Shown: positions 22,251 through 32,307, numbered from the stretch's first letter. The stretch is 64,000 bases of DNA from Vesta saturnalis (GCA_036346205.1 JARFJB010001965.1:3331001-3395000), one strand, 5' to 3'. Notes: generated by a model from the sequence alone, not told the origin. Program-made: numbers and translations.

Positions 22251-23075
22251 TTGTTTCACATACCAACTACCACTGAAGAGTGGCAAATAGTGCAACGAAA
22301 ATTTGAAGTGCAGTGGAACTTTCCAAAATATGTTGGAGCCATTGATGGTAAGCACGTGCAGATTCAGTGTCCTGCTCATAGTGGTTCTGATTACTACAAC
22401 TACAAGGGTACATACAGTATCATATTGTTTGCGTTAATTGATGCTGAATACAATTTTTTATACATTGATGTAGGTACTAATGGAAAATCAAATGATGGTG
22501 CTGTTTTCCAAGCATCTACCTTGAACATTGCTATGGAAAGTAACAGCCTGAGTTTACCACAGAATGCAGTTGTTGTTGCAGATGATGCAATTGCATTAAG
22601 GAAAGACATACAGAATCCTTTCAGCAAACAAAATTTATCAATTTCGGGAAGAATATTTAACTATCGGCTTTCTAGAGCACGCAGAGTATCCGAAAATGCT
22701 TTTGGTATTTTACTTTCAAGATTTAGAATATTTGAACGGCCAATTTCATTGGCTCCTGAAACTACTGATTTGGTCATTAAAAGTACTTGTGCACTTCACA
22801 ACTGGCTTCGTAAGTCATCGGGCCAACATGGCCTTCCTCCTTCATCTGTAGATGTAGAAGACCTTGTAACATCCACAATCAGACCAGGTACATGGCGCGT
22901 CAATACATCAAGTGTCATCAGTACATCGAAACTGACGTCCAGTAATGCGTACAAACGTCAACTGAAAGAGTTGAGAGAACAGTACGAAGAATTCTTCTGT
23001 TCAAAAGAAGGGTCACTGCCTTGGCAATGGAAATGGATTGGTGCTGAACAACCATACAACAACAACTACTTCTAA
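22251..23075 (+). CDS. Harbinger transposase, nuclease exon (HARBI1-like DDE)
   Basis: Open frame of 274 residues, the best preserved gene of this element. It starts in PTTTEEWQIVQRKFE and continues with the DDE nuclease: GAIDGKHVQI (first D), VGTNGKSNDGAVFQAS, VVADDAIAL (second D), NYRLSRARRVSENAFGIL (catalytic E), then FERPI, CALHNWLR and a C-terminal tail to the TAA at 23073-23075. It fits the HARBI1 family in order and spacing. The listed start is the first in-frame ATG-like position; the true exon probably begins at about 22255, after an intron. No clear AG acceptor is seen directly upstream, so the acceptor may have been lost, perhaps on insertion of the nearby Penelope copy. Confidence 0.88.
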   Translation: MFHIPTTTEEWQIVQRKFEVQWNFPKYVGAIDGKHVQIQCPAHSGSDYYNYKGTYSIILFALIDAEYNFLYIDVGTNGKSNDGAVFQASTLNIAMESNSLSLPQNAVVVADDAIALRKDIQNPFSKQNLSISGRIFNYRLSRARRVSENAFGILLSRFRIFERPISLAPETTDLVIKSTCALHNWLRKSSGQHGLPPSSVDVEDLVTSTIRPGTWRVNTSSVISTSKLTSSNAYKRQLKELREQYEEFFCSKEGSLPWQWKWIGAEQPYNNNYF

Positions 23076-23399
23076 CTTTCTTAAATGAAACATATATGCT
23101 ACTATGTTATTTACTATGCAGTTCAATATCTGTCCTAAAGAGTAATCGAATATTGTACAGACTGAGCAAACATCAAAAAGACAAAAGGATTAGGCTTAAG
23201 CCATAAGTACAACTATTTATTTTACAGTGTTGAAAATTATTTCAAAACAGGTCAAGCTAAAGGCTACCTTCAGTATGGTCGCACGTATCCGAGTATATTG
23301 AATATAAGTAATCGATTAGACTGTAGAACAGGTAGGAAACTGGAGCCATAATTTATTATTAAATGAAGTTAAGTCACAGAAAAAGGTGTTTTTACTTAC
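23076..23399. other. Harbinger noncoding spacer
   Basis: Between the transposase stop and the donor site of the minus-strand MADF exon. No other feature seen. Confidence 0.4.
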
Positions 23400-23764
23400 C
23401 AATGTTGAAGTTGAACGTCTGCTGGACGAAGATCCGATCAAAAACCGTTCTGCATTGAACCAGCTCAGTTTTGGTTCATAAACTTCATCTGCACGTGCAC
23501 CAGATTTCTTTCATTTCGCGATTTTGAGACATTCCTGGCTAACGATCGTTCTAATTGACTTAATTTTAGATCTTAGTAGTTCCAAAGTTATGTTTTGGAA
23601 AAGTGTTGTGCAATTGATCAACTCAACCTTTAAATGTTGCATCCCTCAAATTTCTATCTTTGTACTCTGACAAAGAGGAGTTCCCCAGTACTAGGTAGTT
23701 TTCATATATCTCAAGGAATTCAGTAATTTGTACCACTGTTCCATTGCATACTTTTCGAAGACAT
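23400..23764 (-). pseudogene. MADF-domain exon of the Harbinger accessory protein
   Basis: Minus-strand remnant reading ITEFLEIYENYLVLGNSS, YKDRNLRDATFK, then, after stops and a frameshift, IKSIRTIVSQECLKIAK and, in a third frame, ADEVYEPKLSWFNAERFL. This is the MADF order (a three-helix Myb/SANT-like DNA-binding fold): F-L-x-L-Y at the start, Y-K-D-R-N-L-R-D in the middle, D-E-V-Y-x-P-x-W at the end. The last coding bases are followed by GTAAGT on the minus strand (23399 downward), a consensus splice donor. The partner BESS exon is at 20290-20700. The likely start is the ATG at 23764, but a frameshift follows within 15 codons. Confidence 0.65.
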
Positions 23765-23884
23765 TATTCAAATAATATGCTTTGAATAAACAATAACACA
23801 ACATCAACAACAATAGTAACAAGGTGACATCAGATTTGTAGGTTACCTTCTCTACAGCTGTTTACTTGAAACAACTACATATGA

Positions 23885-24045
23885 TCGAACTTGAATGTGG
23901 GTTTACACTGGTCAAGTGACCTTCCTACTTGAATCTAGGGGTCAAGTACTACTTGAACGAGCAATGAAATACTTGAAGAAGCGTTTACAAGGGGAAAGCT
24001 CATTCAAGTTTGCTTGATGAAGTGAACTTGAGTCAAGTAACTCGA
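23885..24045. repeat. Subterminal ACTTGA/TCAAGT motif array of Harbinger
   Basis: At least eight copies of ACTTGA or its complement TCAAGT in about 160 bp, ending in the palindrome ACTTGAGTCAAGT. The left end (19630-19720) has four. Such arrays are usually transposase-binding sites; that role is inferred. Confidence 0.5.
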
Positions 24046-24063
24046 CCAACGTATACGCCGCTT

Positions 24064-24480
24064 AACAAATAGAACTGGTTTAAGACTAAATGAAATTAAT
24101 ATACCCGTGATATGTATCAATCAAGGATCGACACACATTAAATACAGGGTTGAAGGCAGAATTAAGTCATTATAGAGCAATTGGGTAAAATGTACTTCAT
24201 TCCTCATATTAGAAAACGTAACCGGAAATATAATATTCCATTTTACAAACATTATCATCTTCTAATATGAATTGTCAAAACACTGAGGTAATTTTGGCAG
24301 ATTCGGAGTATTACTAATCTAAGCAATTCGTGTTTTTTTGAACAATTTACAGACCAAATAAAATTAGGCGAGAGGCAACCAATACTTCAGAAATCACAAT
24401 TACGGTGGATAGTTGCGGGAAATTTACACATTAGTTATCCCACTAAAGAACTATGTTTTTTACCTTCCAACCTACATATG
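24064..24480 (+). pseudogene. BEL/Pao protease to RT linker (segment 2)
   Basis: Continuation of the interrupted BEL element. LNEINIPVICINQGSTH is followed, after gaps, by FTDQIKLGERQPILQKSQ and RWIVAGNLH (24345-24435), the I-L-Q-K-T-x-x-G-W-I-V-x-G motif that follows the aspartic protease in BEL/Pao polyproteins. Several stops. Confidence 0.65.
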
Positions 24481-24890
24481 TAGGTATAGAAGGTTATGCA
24501 ATCGACTTTTTTTCACTATCGCTAAATCGACTTATTAGCTCATTTTACAACTTTGGGCCAAGTTTCTTTATAAAGTTTTTTAATGTAGGGCGAAATAAAT
24601 CCAAAAATTAAATAAATGTGATTGTAAATGCTGAAGCTGTATTATCGATATTTTTATAGAAGATTGATTGAAGTGGTCCGCTTCCTTCAAAAAAGCTATT
24701 CTCTACTTAACTCATTTAGTGATCCCTACTATGTTCATTGATGTACATACGGGTATTACTGATTGGGCAGAAAATTCAGAAGTTGACGTATCAACAATAA
24801 ATACAGCGAAATTTTAAATGCCATAAATTGATCTACCTCCATCTTAATGTTATTATTAAAAATGCCAATAAGTAAATGGAATGTTTTTAT
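24481..24890. other. Unassigned sequence within the BEL region
   Basis: Probably decayed BEL sequence, but I cannot read a protein in it. Confidence 0.35.
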
Positions 24891-26270
24891 TTCAATTTAG
24901 TTTTAATTTGACTGATGATGGAGATCGATTATAGTCTCGGGAAGCTTATAATAGGTGCAGAAAATGTTGTCCATTATTTTCTAAGCATAAATTTACTCTA
25001 CGTTTAATATTCTCGAAGACGGCTGCTAACTATTGTGGGGATATTGCATTAACGTCGTTCACTATGGCATTGTGTAACTCCTTAACCGTATGCAAACGAT
25101 TTGCATACACAAAATGTTTAAGATGACAAAAGAGAAAGCTGTCGAGTGGAGTCAAGCAGGGAGACCGTGGTGCCCATCGATTTTTATTTTATTCTTCTAC
25201 CACGGAGAATTTGTGATAAATATGCCAATGTAGTATGGGCCGTATGGGCTGTTGAGGAATCTTGTTGGAAATACCCATTTTGAAGCTCGTCGTCGTACAG
25301 TTGTTCAATAAAAGGTTTTAGAATTAATTGTTGATAGTTTTCGGCATTTACATTTTCATTAAAAAAAATTGGTCCAGTTATTCGCCTTCTCGACATGGCA
25401 ATCCAAACTCCAATTTTAACTGGATGTAATGAAGTTTCAATAAATAAATACATGGGGATCTTCAGTTGAGCAGATTCGGTAATTTCGGGAAATTATATAT
25501 TATAATCAGTTGGCGGCAATTCTTGTAATACAGACATTGTGTACGGGTGCATTTTCAGTTTTTACAAGCCCTCTGGCATGTCCCATATGAAACCCTTACA
25601 ATTACAATTAATAAATAATCAACGTTTAGTAATAAAAACAAATTTTCCTCAATTACGACTTTGAGCAGATAATCGTATTAAAGATTTATTGGGACTAGCT
25701 TCCAATCGCCGTCGAATATCTTCTAAGCCTTCTTCGTCAAGTACAGGTCTTCTGCCAGGAGATTTACCTATGGATGCGGAGCTGGTGTAACGAAAACGTT
25801 GAAAAATTCGACGAACATGCTATGTGAATGTTTCGTAGGTAACGTCAATGTTGAAATTCCTCGAAGCAAGAAACTTACGAATATTCCCAGACACCACTTT
25901 CATCTCGTTGCCCAGATCGAAAATAAGCCTCCAAGATAAACTTATTGTGTCCATCCGAAAACATGACTAACCATTATAACCCAAAAATTTACTTACTAGA
26001 TAAATCAATCAAATATGTGCAATTTTTGTCTTGAAAAAGACAGATTTTACGTGAATTACAGTAACAATAAAAAGACAAATAAAACGACAAGAACACAAGG
26101 AAGCAAATTATGACGTATTACGTCGTATCACGTGCGTATTTCGCATACTCATGACCCCAGCAGATGAAGGTTTTGATAAACAACTTACACTTTCCAGTGT
26201 TAGAATTTTTGATAACAATATGACCATAGTGGAGTTACAAACCCTACAATCACTCTGGATCACCCTGTAT
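24891..26270 (-). mobile_element. Mariner-like transposon (SPDLTPLD type), nested in BEL
   Basis: Minus-strand transposon remnant. The upstream (right) end is near CACCCTG at 26262-26272, a form common for this group. The left end was not defined. It interrupts the BEL polyprotein between segments 2 and 3. Confidence 0.5.
25020..25985 (-). pseudogene. Mariner-like transposase pseudogene
   Basis: Reads from a degraded N-terminal helix-turn-helix (FILEAYFRSG, about 25940) through GRRPVLDEEGLEDIRRRLEASPN (a linker with a second helix-turn-helix, 25680-25760) to the open piece 25184-25453: VKIGVWIAMSRRRITGPIFF, IEQLYDDELQNGYFQQDSSTAHTA (second catalytic D in QQDSS). It ends with RSPCLTPLDSFLF, where the usual SPDLTPLD has lost its first aspartate. 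The same family, in shorter form, appears at 32571, 36591 and 52924-56180. Several frameshifts. Confidence 0.7.
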
Positions 26271-26282
26271 TATGTATATAAA

Positions 26283-26625
26283 TCTCTACCTGACATGAAG
26301 TTTTAAACATCATTCTGACATAGATTATTATTTTTGTTTTTACAATGTTATGAACGTATAAAAAAGAGGTTGCATAGTTATCATAAAAAAATTGAAATTA
26401 AAATTATATCATTTCTTTTAATTTAGGTTAGCATCTAGATATCTATTAACCTCTGTCTGTCATGAAGTTTTAAACGTCTGTTTGACATAGTTGAGTGTTT
26501 TTGCCTTCACAATGTTGCCTATTTTCGTACTGAACTTATAAAAGAGGTTGTATAATTATCCTCCAAAAAATGTTTTAAAATTATTTCATTTCTTTTAATT
26601 TCCTTGTTGTAGCTTGGAAGCTCGT
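26283..26625. repeat. Two-copy tandem repeat, about 170 bp unit
   Basis: Both copies begin near GACATGAAGTTTTAAAC or GTCATGAAGTTTTAAAC (26294 and 26460) and share AAAAGAGGTTG and ATTTCTTTTAATTT blocks in the same order. The copies are about 75-80 percent alike by eye. Confidence 0.7.
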
Positions 26626-26639
26626 GTGGTGTTCCACAC

Positions 26640-27196
26640 CAGATATTTTATAATAGCTAGTGAAAATTCCTCAATACAATCGTAATTGGAAAGATTTTGT
26701 ACTTCAGAAAATACGCCTCTGACGAAAAACGTAATTTACCAAGGAAGACATTTCCTAGATAATTATAAAAGAGACGACGGTTTAAGGCTTAATGATTGAG
26801 GGTAGTTACAGTGATATAGGCGATACTTCTAATTTAGCAGAAAAACGATTTTTAACATTACAGACCAAAATGCAAACAAATCCCAAATTTAATGAACCAT
26901 ATACAAGTTACATGAACGAATACGAAGCATTAGGGTATATGACTAAATTAAGAACAGAGCATTATCACACAAGATTTTTTATTTGCCTCACTACGGAGTT
27001 ATTAAACAGGACCGCGTTACAACCAAACTCAGGGTAGTTTTTAATGGATTCACGAAAAGTCTGTTCAGTAATTCAAGAAGACCTTTTTTTAAATTTATTG
27101 CGTTTTAAAGAGCACAAATATGTCCTTAATGCAGATATTAGCAAAATGTTCAGATAAGTGAACATTGAGCCCAGACAAAGAAATTGACCACGCACT
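26640..27196 (+). pseudogene. BEL/Pao reverse transcriptase, first part (segment 3)
   Basis: Open piece 26792-27037 reads SNLAEKRFLTLQTKM and YTSYMNEYEALGYM, the RT entry region of BEL/Pao. ALQPNSG, VVFNGF-like and LRFKEHKYVLNADISKMF follow, the last being the finger-palm motif that carries the first catalytic aspartate. Then comes VNIEPRQRN, a TGA in place of the usual Trp, and PRTLW, where the reading is cut at about 27196 by inserted repeats. It resumes at 27560. Confidence 0.75.
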
Positions 27197-27395
27197 TTAT
27201 GGAGGAAAAAAAAGGAAAAGGCCACGTATTTCATTCCCTCCCCAAGGGGGAGGGCGGGCTGCTCGAGCTTTCCGAGCTCCTTTAGCCACAATCATGGATT
27301 GCCAGCATACATACATACATTACGTATATATGCATGGTGAGATTAAGATGGGTGTGGTCAGGATAGGATCGGAAGGAACGGAATTAGGGTTCTGA
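27197..27395 (+). repeat. Dispersed 200-bp repeat, copy A
   Basis: Matches 62030-62222 in inverted orientation: an A-rich start, GGAAAAGGCCACGTATT, CCCAAGGGGGAGGGCGGGC, CATACATACAT, and GTGTGGTCAGGATAGGATCGG in the same order. It interrupts the BEL RT. No coding capacity. Superfamily unknown; it could be a SINE or part of a larger element. Confidence 0.65.
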
Positions 27396-27544
27396 GGGGG
27401 GAAGTACTACCACAACATTCGCCTAAGTAGCCGCACATGGTGTGCACATACGTAGTGTATGAGAAAACATGTAGCGGCATGGTCACTGCGTATATTCACA
27501 CCATGTGCGGCTACTTAAGCGAATGCTGGGGTAGTATTTCCTCC
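27396..27544. mobile_element. Palindromic MITE, 61-bp arms
   Basis: Arms 27396-27456 and 27484-27544 are inverted copies (GGAAGTACTACCACA-type end, shared GTAGCCGCACATGGTGTG core) around a 27-bp centre. It is directly joined to the preceding repeat. No clear target duplication. Confidence 0.65.
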
Positions 27545-28010
27545 AGTGAGAAAATCATTATACCCAGTTAAATCGTTACGTTTTGAATACCGTTACTTAT
27601 GGTACTGCGTCTGCATCATTCCTAGCAATTCTTCCATTACAACAATCGACAATCGATAACAGTGATCAATTCCCAAATGCATGTCAAGTCGTTATGTCTG
27701 ATTTTTACGTTGATGACCTAATTACGGGATATGAATGCATAACGGAGTTGAGTCAATTATAGTTAGATATATCAGAGACAATACATCGGCCGGGTTTACA
27801 CTGGGACAATTTATGTTAAAAGAAGGTCACATTTTAAACAAAGACGAGCTTGAATAATAAAACAACTATTACCTTTTGCAAGATAATGTGATAAAAGCAT
27901 TAGGAATATTGTGGCAACCAAGTATTGGTTACTCCACAAATGATCAACAATTCTATTCGTAGCTTTGAAGAGAGATTGTATCATTGTCAACAAACAACTT
28001 AGTAAATAGT
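27545..28010 (+). pseudogene. BEL/Pao reverse transcriptase, second part (segment 4)
   Basis: Resumes with LNTVTYGTASASFLAI (27578-27625) and VVMSDFYVDDLITGYE (27688-27738), the BEL/Pao catalytic block with YVDD, then DNVIKALGILWQPSIGY (27887-27935), which follows it in the family. It fades out by about 28010. RNase H and integrase were not found, so the 3' part of the element is lost. Confidence 0.8.
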
Positions 28011-28471
28011 TTAATTATAATTTTTGTAAAATAAAATTTTATTTAACATTATATTTTTATGAGTAGCTTTCCCCACTACTTTTTTGTGACTTCATATCCC
28101 CACTCCGTAACAGTAGTGCGGGGAAGACGAGGGGATCGGCACGTGACCGGGGGCGTGGGCATGCCTCGTCGGTCATCTTGTGGGTCATTTTGTGCGCGCA
28201 GTTTAACGACCATTTTTGTTTTGTCGGCCATCTTATCCGCCATTTTGTGGGCGTGGCTTGTCGACCCTTGTCGAGTCTTCGCCTCCTTGTCGGCTTCCTT
28301 GTGTACTATGACGGGAAAACTAGAAATATGAACCTTCAGGTAACGGTTCTCCCACTGTACGTCCCTAACTCATATGAACGACCGCTTACTTTGTAGATAA
28401 AGGTAACCGACGCTCAGAGTTGGTAATCGCCCTAAACGTAAGAGCATGACGTGGAAAAACAGTCGATCATT
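28011..28471. other. GC-richer segment with AAAATGGC-type words
   Basis: Unusually GC-rich for this window at 28100-28330. Contains repeated complements of AANATGGC words (28165-28250). No gene recognised. The open frames here lack any family resemblance. Confidence 0.4.
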
Positions 28472-28509
28472 GCTGATTTGATTTAATTCGTAGTTTGCAA
28501 AAACCAATT

Positions 28510-28511
<2 letters not shown>

Positions 28512-28552
<41 letters not shown>
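28512..28552. repeat. (TA)n microsatellite
   Basis: It directly follows one stray unit (28472-28510) of the 52-bp minisatellite found at 31785-32197. Confidence 0.95.
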
Positions 28553-28554
<2 letters not shown>

Positions 28555-28800
28555 CCAAACTTGAAAGGCCTTACATACGAGGACTGTCTTATCGGAAATA
28601 CCTCTGTCAAACAAGCTTGAATACCAGTTATACATTTATAAAAATTATTCTACTTACATCGCTATGTCCAACGTTTATAAATAATTGTACACTACTAAAA
28701 ACCTTATGAAAATGTAAACTTTCACCATTAACACTCATAATAAAATACTTATCTTTTTTGGGATTTTTTAATGGTGTACTTTAAATTATACAATCTAAAC

Positions 28801-28832
28801 GTTTCGATAACACTTACAGTTATCTTCGTCAG
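28801..28832 (-). ncRNA. Hammerhead-like core on the minus strand
   Basis: On the minus strand CTGACGA (a CUGANGA core) is followed by GATAAC, a short loop, GTTATC and then GAAAC. The six-base stem II is perfectly complementary. Flanking stems I and III are not obvious, so this may be a decayed or half motif. The adjacent sequence to 28910 is shared with a Penelope-associated repeat at 5485-5560, the expected context. Confidence 0.45.
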
Positions 28833-28910
28833 TAGTAATGTTTGTTAAAAATTGTTAAAGATGTAGTAAACAATTTTGTCAAATTTGAAAAATTAAAACA
28901 AAATTTTTCA
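28833..28910 (-). repeat. Penelope-associated noncoding repeat (second copy)
   Basis: Shares AGTAGTAATGT and AATTGTTAAAGATGTA words with 5485-5560. It also contains a local inverted repeat (AATTTTGTCAAATTTG and its complement) around 28872-28925. Confidence 0.45.
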
Positions 28911-28939
28911 AATTTGACAAAATTGTTAATTTGTTTTAA

Positions 28940-29260
28940 TAACAAAGAATGAAAGTAGCATAATTGTATTTCAAGGACCTTTGTACTACACCCCATCTTT
29001 TATTTTAAGTAATATCAGAACGGCGTGAATATTCTATGTGGTATCATTAATCCGATGTTGAATCAATTGATAACAATTGATAACTAGCAGTGTATTATCA
29101 AAATTGGAAATGAAAGTCAACATGTTTATTTGCCCCCCAGGAATTTTTGCTATTCGTATAATTCTCAAAACAAAGGTTATAATAAATTTAAGAATTGCAT
29201 CCGTCTTGTAGGTAGCGGACCGCGAAAATTTTATTATTGTAATAAACATTTTAAATCGCA
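28940..29260 (+). repeat. Partial copy of the sequence downstream of the 29691 LTR-like repeat
   Basis: 28943-29060 matches 31190-31370 directly (ACAAAGAATG, TTTCAAGGACCTTT, GGTATCATTAATCCGATG). 29140-29215 matches 31575-31660 in inverted orientation. It is therefore a rearranged fragment of that repeat. Confidence 0.55.
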
Positions 29261-29690
29261 ATTGTTACCGCAATAGGAAGGATAATTTACGGGTTTAATA
29301 TCTTGATAATAAGTCGTAATTTGCTAATGTTTTCGTGATATTTTATTTTATGTGTTTATGTAAGAAATATTGGAATGCGCGTAATTGATATTTGGGTAAG
29401 GGTTGGAAAAGGAAAAGAAAAACACATATTTATGTAGAAACAGATTTCCGCTAGAACTCCTTGTATTGAAGGAGTATAACAAATCGTTGAATATTTTCTC
29501 ATTCTTGATGTAAAAATGTCACTAGTTTAATAACTAATTGTGTCGGTACACGCCGCGATCAAAAGATATCTTTGTTTGTACTTTGAAACTCGAGACCTAA
29601 ATATAGGATTTGTTACAGACGAATGCATATTTTTAAAATTAGGATGTCGCTCAGTGAAGGAATGTGAAAAATGTTCCCATGTAATAGTTT

Positions 29691-31072
29691 CTTGTTTTTT
29701 ATTACTTTTGAAAAACGGGGGTTGTTTTTCGGGAGTAGATATAGTTAGTTTCAAATTGGAGGGGAAGGCAGTTGCGGTGAGTGTTTTAATGTGTTTTTCA
29801 AATATTAATCTATAAATAACAGTCACCATTTTGAAGTTAAACCGCATATGTTAACCATTTGTGTCTGTGATCAATTAAAGGAATATATATTCAAAACGTA
29901 AATATATATTTTAGTGTAAATTAAAGCTTGCAGCAAATAATTCTACAAGCCTACGTAATGCATTAAAAGTCAAACATTGCCTTGCAAAAAGCATCTACTT
30001 AGGCACGCGGACGCTTTTAAAATAAAAGGGCGAGCGTCTGACAATACAGGGCTCCCTCCCTCATCCCTTGGGCGAATTAGCATTGTTGTTTGTTGATTAT
30101 ATTTATATTTATGTAGAGGTGGGCGTGGACGAACTGGTACAGGATAAACCTCGGTTATAATTGTAAATAGGCAATACCTAGCGTTTACATACTCCCGGAT
30201 CCAGATGACCATTAAAACACCTCGAATTATATTTTTACTGTTTTTATTGTTTTGTATAGATGGATGCATAACCTGAGAAAGGGACGCTGTATTTTTTAAC
30301 GCAGTCACGCAAGTTTGTATATGGGTCACGATGTTATGATTTATTTACAACTTACCTTTGTAAGGCTTTGTTTTAATGAGTTTTTTGTGTCTTTGATTCA
30401 GTTGGCTTATTTAGAATTGTTTGCCTACGAAGTAATTTCTGTTTATATGTAATTTATTGTGATTGTCCGCAATTATGTTGGTGTAAATGTCTTGCATATT
30501 TTTTTGTTCTTGCAGTTACCTTATTATCACCTGTGCAATTTTACTGTTGTTATATTTTATACGTACCGTAATCTGCCTTATTATTTTAATTACTCCAAGA
30601 CCGGAATGATTGGTTTTAAAGGGCCACATAATGTACTTGTGCAATTATTTATTTATGAATAAATTGCGTTTACTTGGTGGTTCTTTCTTAAAACAATACA
30701 TTAACGGGTTGAACCATCATTGCACAAAGCTCGTTAATTCCAACTTGAGTAGTTTCATTGTTTACCTGTCCCACAAGATGCAACACTTAACCCCATCAAG
30801 CATATCTAATTCAAATAACACAACGTACCTACGGCCAATGCTTTTGATCAGATTTGAGTAATTAAGTATCAGATTTAAATAGAAATAAATTCTAATGTTT
30901 TAATTATTGCCAGGAAAGTCAATGTAAGACAAGCAGTTAATTTGAGTAATAGTAGCATTATTGTCAGTGACGTCAAGGTAAATCACTTAGCGATTATTTT
31001 GTTCTTAGATTTGCATTATTGCGAATTAGTTCAAATTATACTTTTCAGATAGGGTACTTGGGAAATGCTACA
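29691..31072 (+). repeat. LTR-like repeat, copy 2
   Basis: Shares order and sequence with the LTR at 41357-43253: a TTGTTTTTTATTAC start, TTTTTCGGGAGTAGATATAG, GCGAATTAGCATTG, ACACCTCGAATT, and the GATAGGGTAC...CTACA end. About 300 bp present in the other copies is missing in its middle. Confidence 0.7.
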
Positions 31073-31784
31073 GTCTTAATAAGCCTAAAACGTTCAGATA
31101 GAGTAATATGATCAGCGTCAGTTTATATGCTTTAACATGGCTCTTATCAGTATTTAGATTCAATGAATAAAAAACCATTTGTTTTAATAACAAAGAATGT
31201 AAACACCATAACTGTGTTTCAAGGACCTTTTAGGTAATTACCTAACTAAACAAGTTGACTTTTAATTTCAATTTTGATAATAGACTACTACTAATCTTTT
31301 ATTTTAACTAATTTCCAGTTAGCGTGAGTACAGAAATTCCATCTGGTATCATTAATCCGATGTTGAATCACGTTGTAGGAGTTGATAAGTAAAGCAAACT
31401 AACCAAATGATCTTGCTAGAGTTTTAGATGTTAACCGTTTTGATCATCTTAACAATCTAAAACCAAAAAGGTATTTTAATTAATTGAACAACTGCAGAAT
31501 CGGTAATCGTTTAAGTTCAATTCTAAAATGCTGATTTGATTTCATTTACAGCTTGCAAAAACCAACTTTCATTTCTGCTTATTAAGACGGATACCACTTT
31601 GAAATTTGTTGCAACCTTTGTTTTGAGAATTATACGAATAGCAAAACCCATTAATGTTGCGTTTGCTATCGCTGTCAATGTCTACACCTTGTTTCAATAT
31701 CCTCTAGATACAAACAGTTGAGGGAAGTTTAAGATGTTGATTCAAACACAGCTTTTACTAAGATCTTACATATAGAAATAAAAT

Positions 31785-32197
31785 CTCAAATCCAATTCTA
31801 AAATACGCATTAGTTTAACTTACAGTTTGCAAAAACCAAGTTTCAATTCTAAAATACCTATTTAATTTAACTTACAGCTTGCAAAAACGAACCTTCAATT
31901 CTCAAATACCGGTTTGATTTAACTTACAGCTTGCAAAAACCAACTTTAAATTCAAAAATACTGGTTTAGCTTAACTTATAGCTTGCAAAAACCAACATTC
32001 AATTCTAAATACCGATTTGATTTCATTTACAGTTAGCAAAAACCAACTTTCAATTTTAAAATACCGAATTGATTTAACTTATAGCTTGCCAAACCAACTT
32101 TTAATTCTAGAATACCGGTTTGATTTAACCTAAAGCTTGCAAAACCAACTTTCAATTCAAAAATACCGATTTGATTTAACTTACAGCTTGCAAAACC
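31785..32197 (+). repeat. 52-bp minisatellite, about 8 units
   Basis: Units read TTCAATTCTAAAATACCG, GATTTGATTTAACTTACAG, CTTGCAAAAACCAAC. An isolated unit precedes at 31505-31560, another is at 28472-28508, and the array is duplicated at 35800-36213. Confidence 0.9.
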
Positions 32198-32307
32198 AAA
32201 CTCACTCACTCAAGCACACACACACGACGCACGCACACACTCGCTCACGCACGCACGCACACACACGCACGCGCTCACGCACACGACACGCGCACGCATA
32301 CACACGT
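32198..32307. repeat. CA/CG-rich cryptic microsatellite
   Basis: CACACA mixed with CGCACG and CTCACT words. The counterpart in unit 2 is 36214-36323. Confidence 0.9.

Larger units (their letters stand above)
19621..24063 (+). mobile_element. PIF/Harbinger DNA transposon with nested Penelope-like insertion
   Basis: Inserted in the BEL protease region: BEL reading stops near 19620 and resumes near 24064. It carries both genes of the superfamily, the HARBI1-like nuclease (plus strand) and a MADF/BESS DNA-binding protein (minus strand). Both ends contain the palindromic word ACTTGAGTCAAGT (around 19639 and 24026). The right end has at least eight ACTTGA or TCAAGT words between 23885 and 24040. 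Exact ends and the 3-bp target duplication could not be fixed. A Penelope-like element occupies about 20717-22225. Confidence 0.75.

Noticed and set aside
28059..28331. 90-residue frame in the GC-rich island
   Set aside because: It reads through repeated AANATGGC words; the composition follows the repeats and no motif is seen.
29527..29847. 106-residue minus-strand frame repeated at 33665
   Set aside because: Present twice only because of the tandem duplication; it runs antisense across the LTR-like repeat with no family motif.
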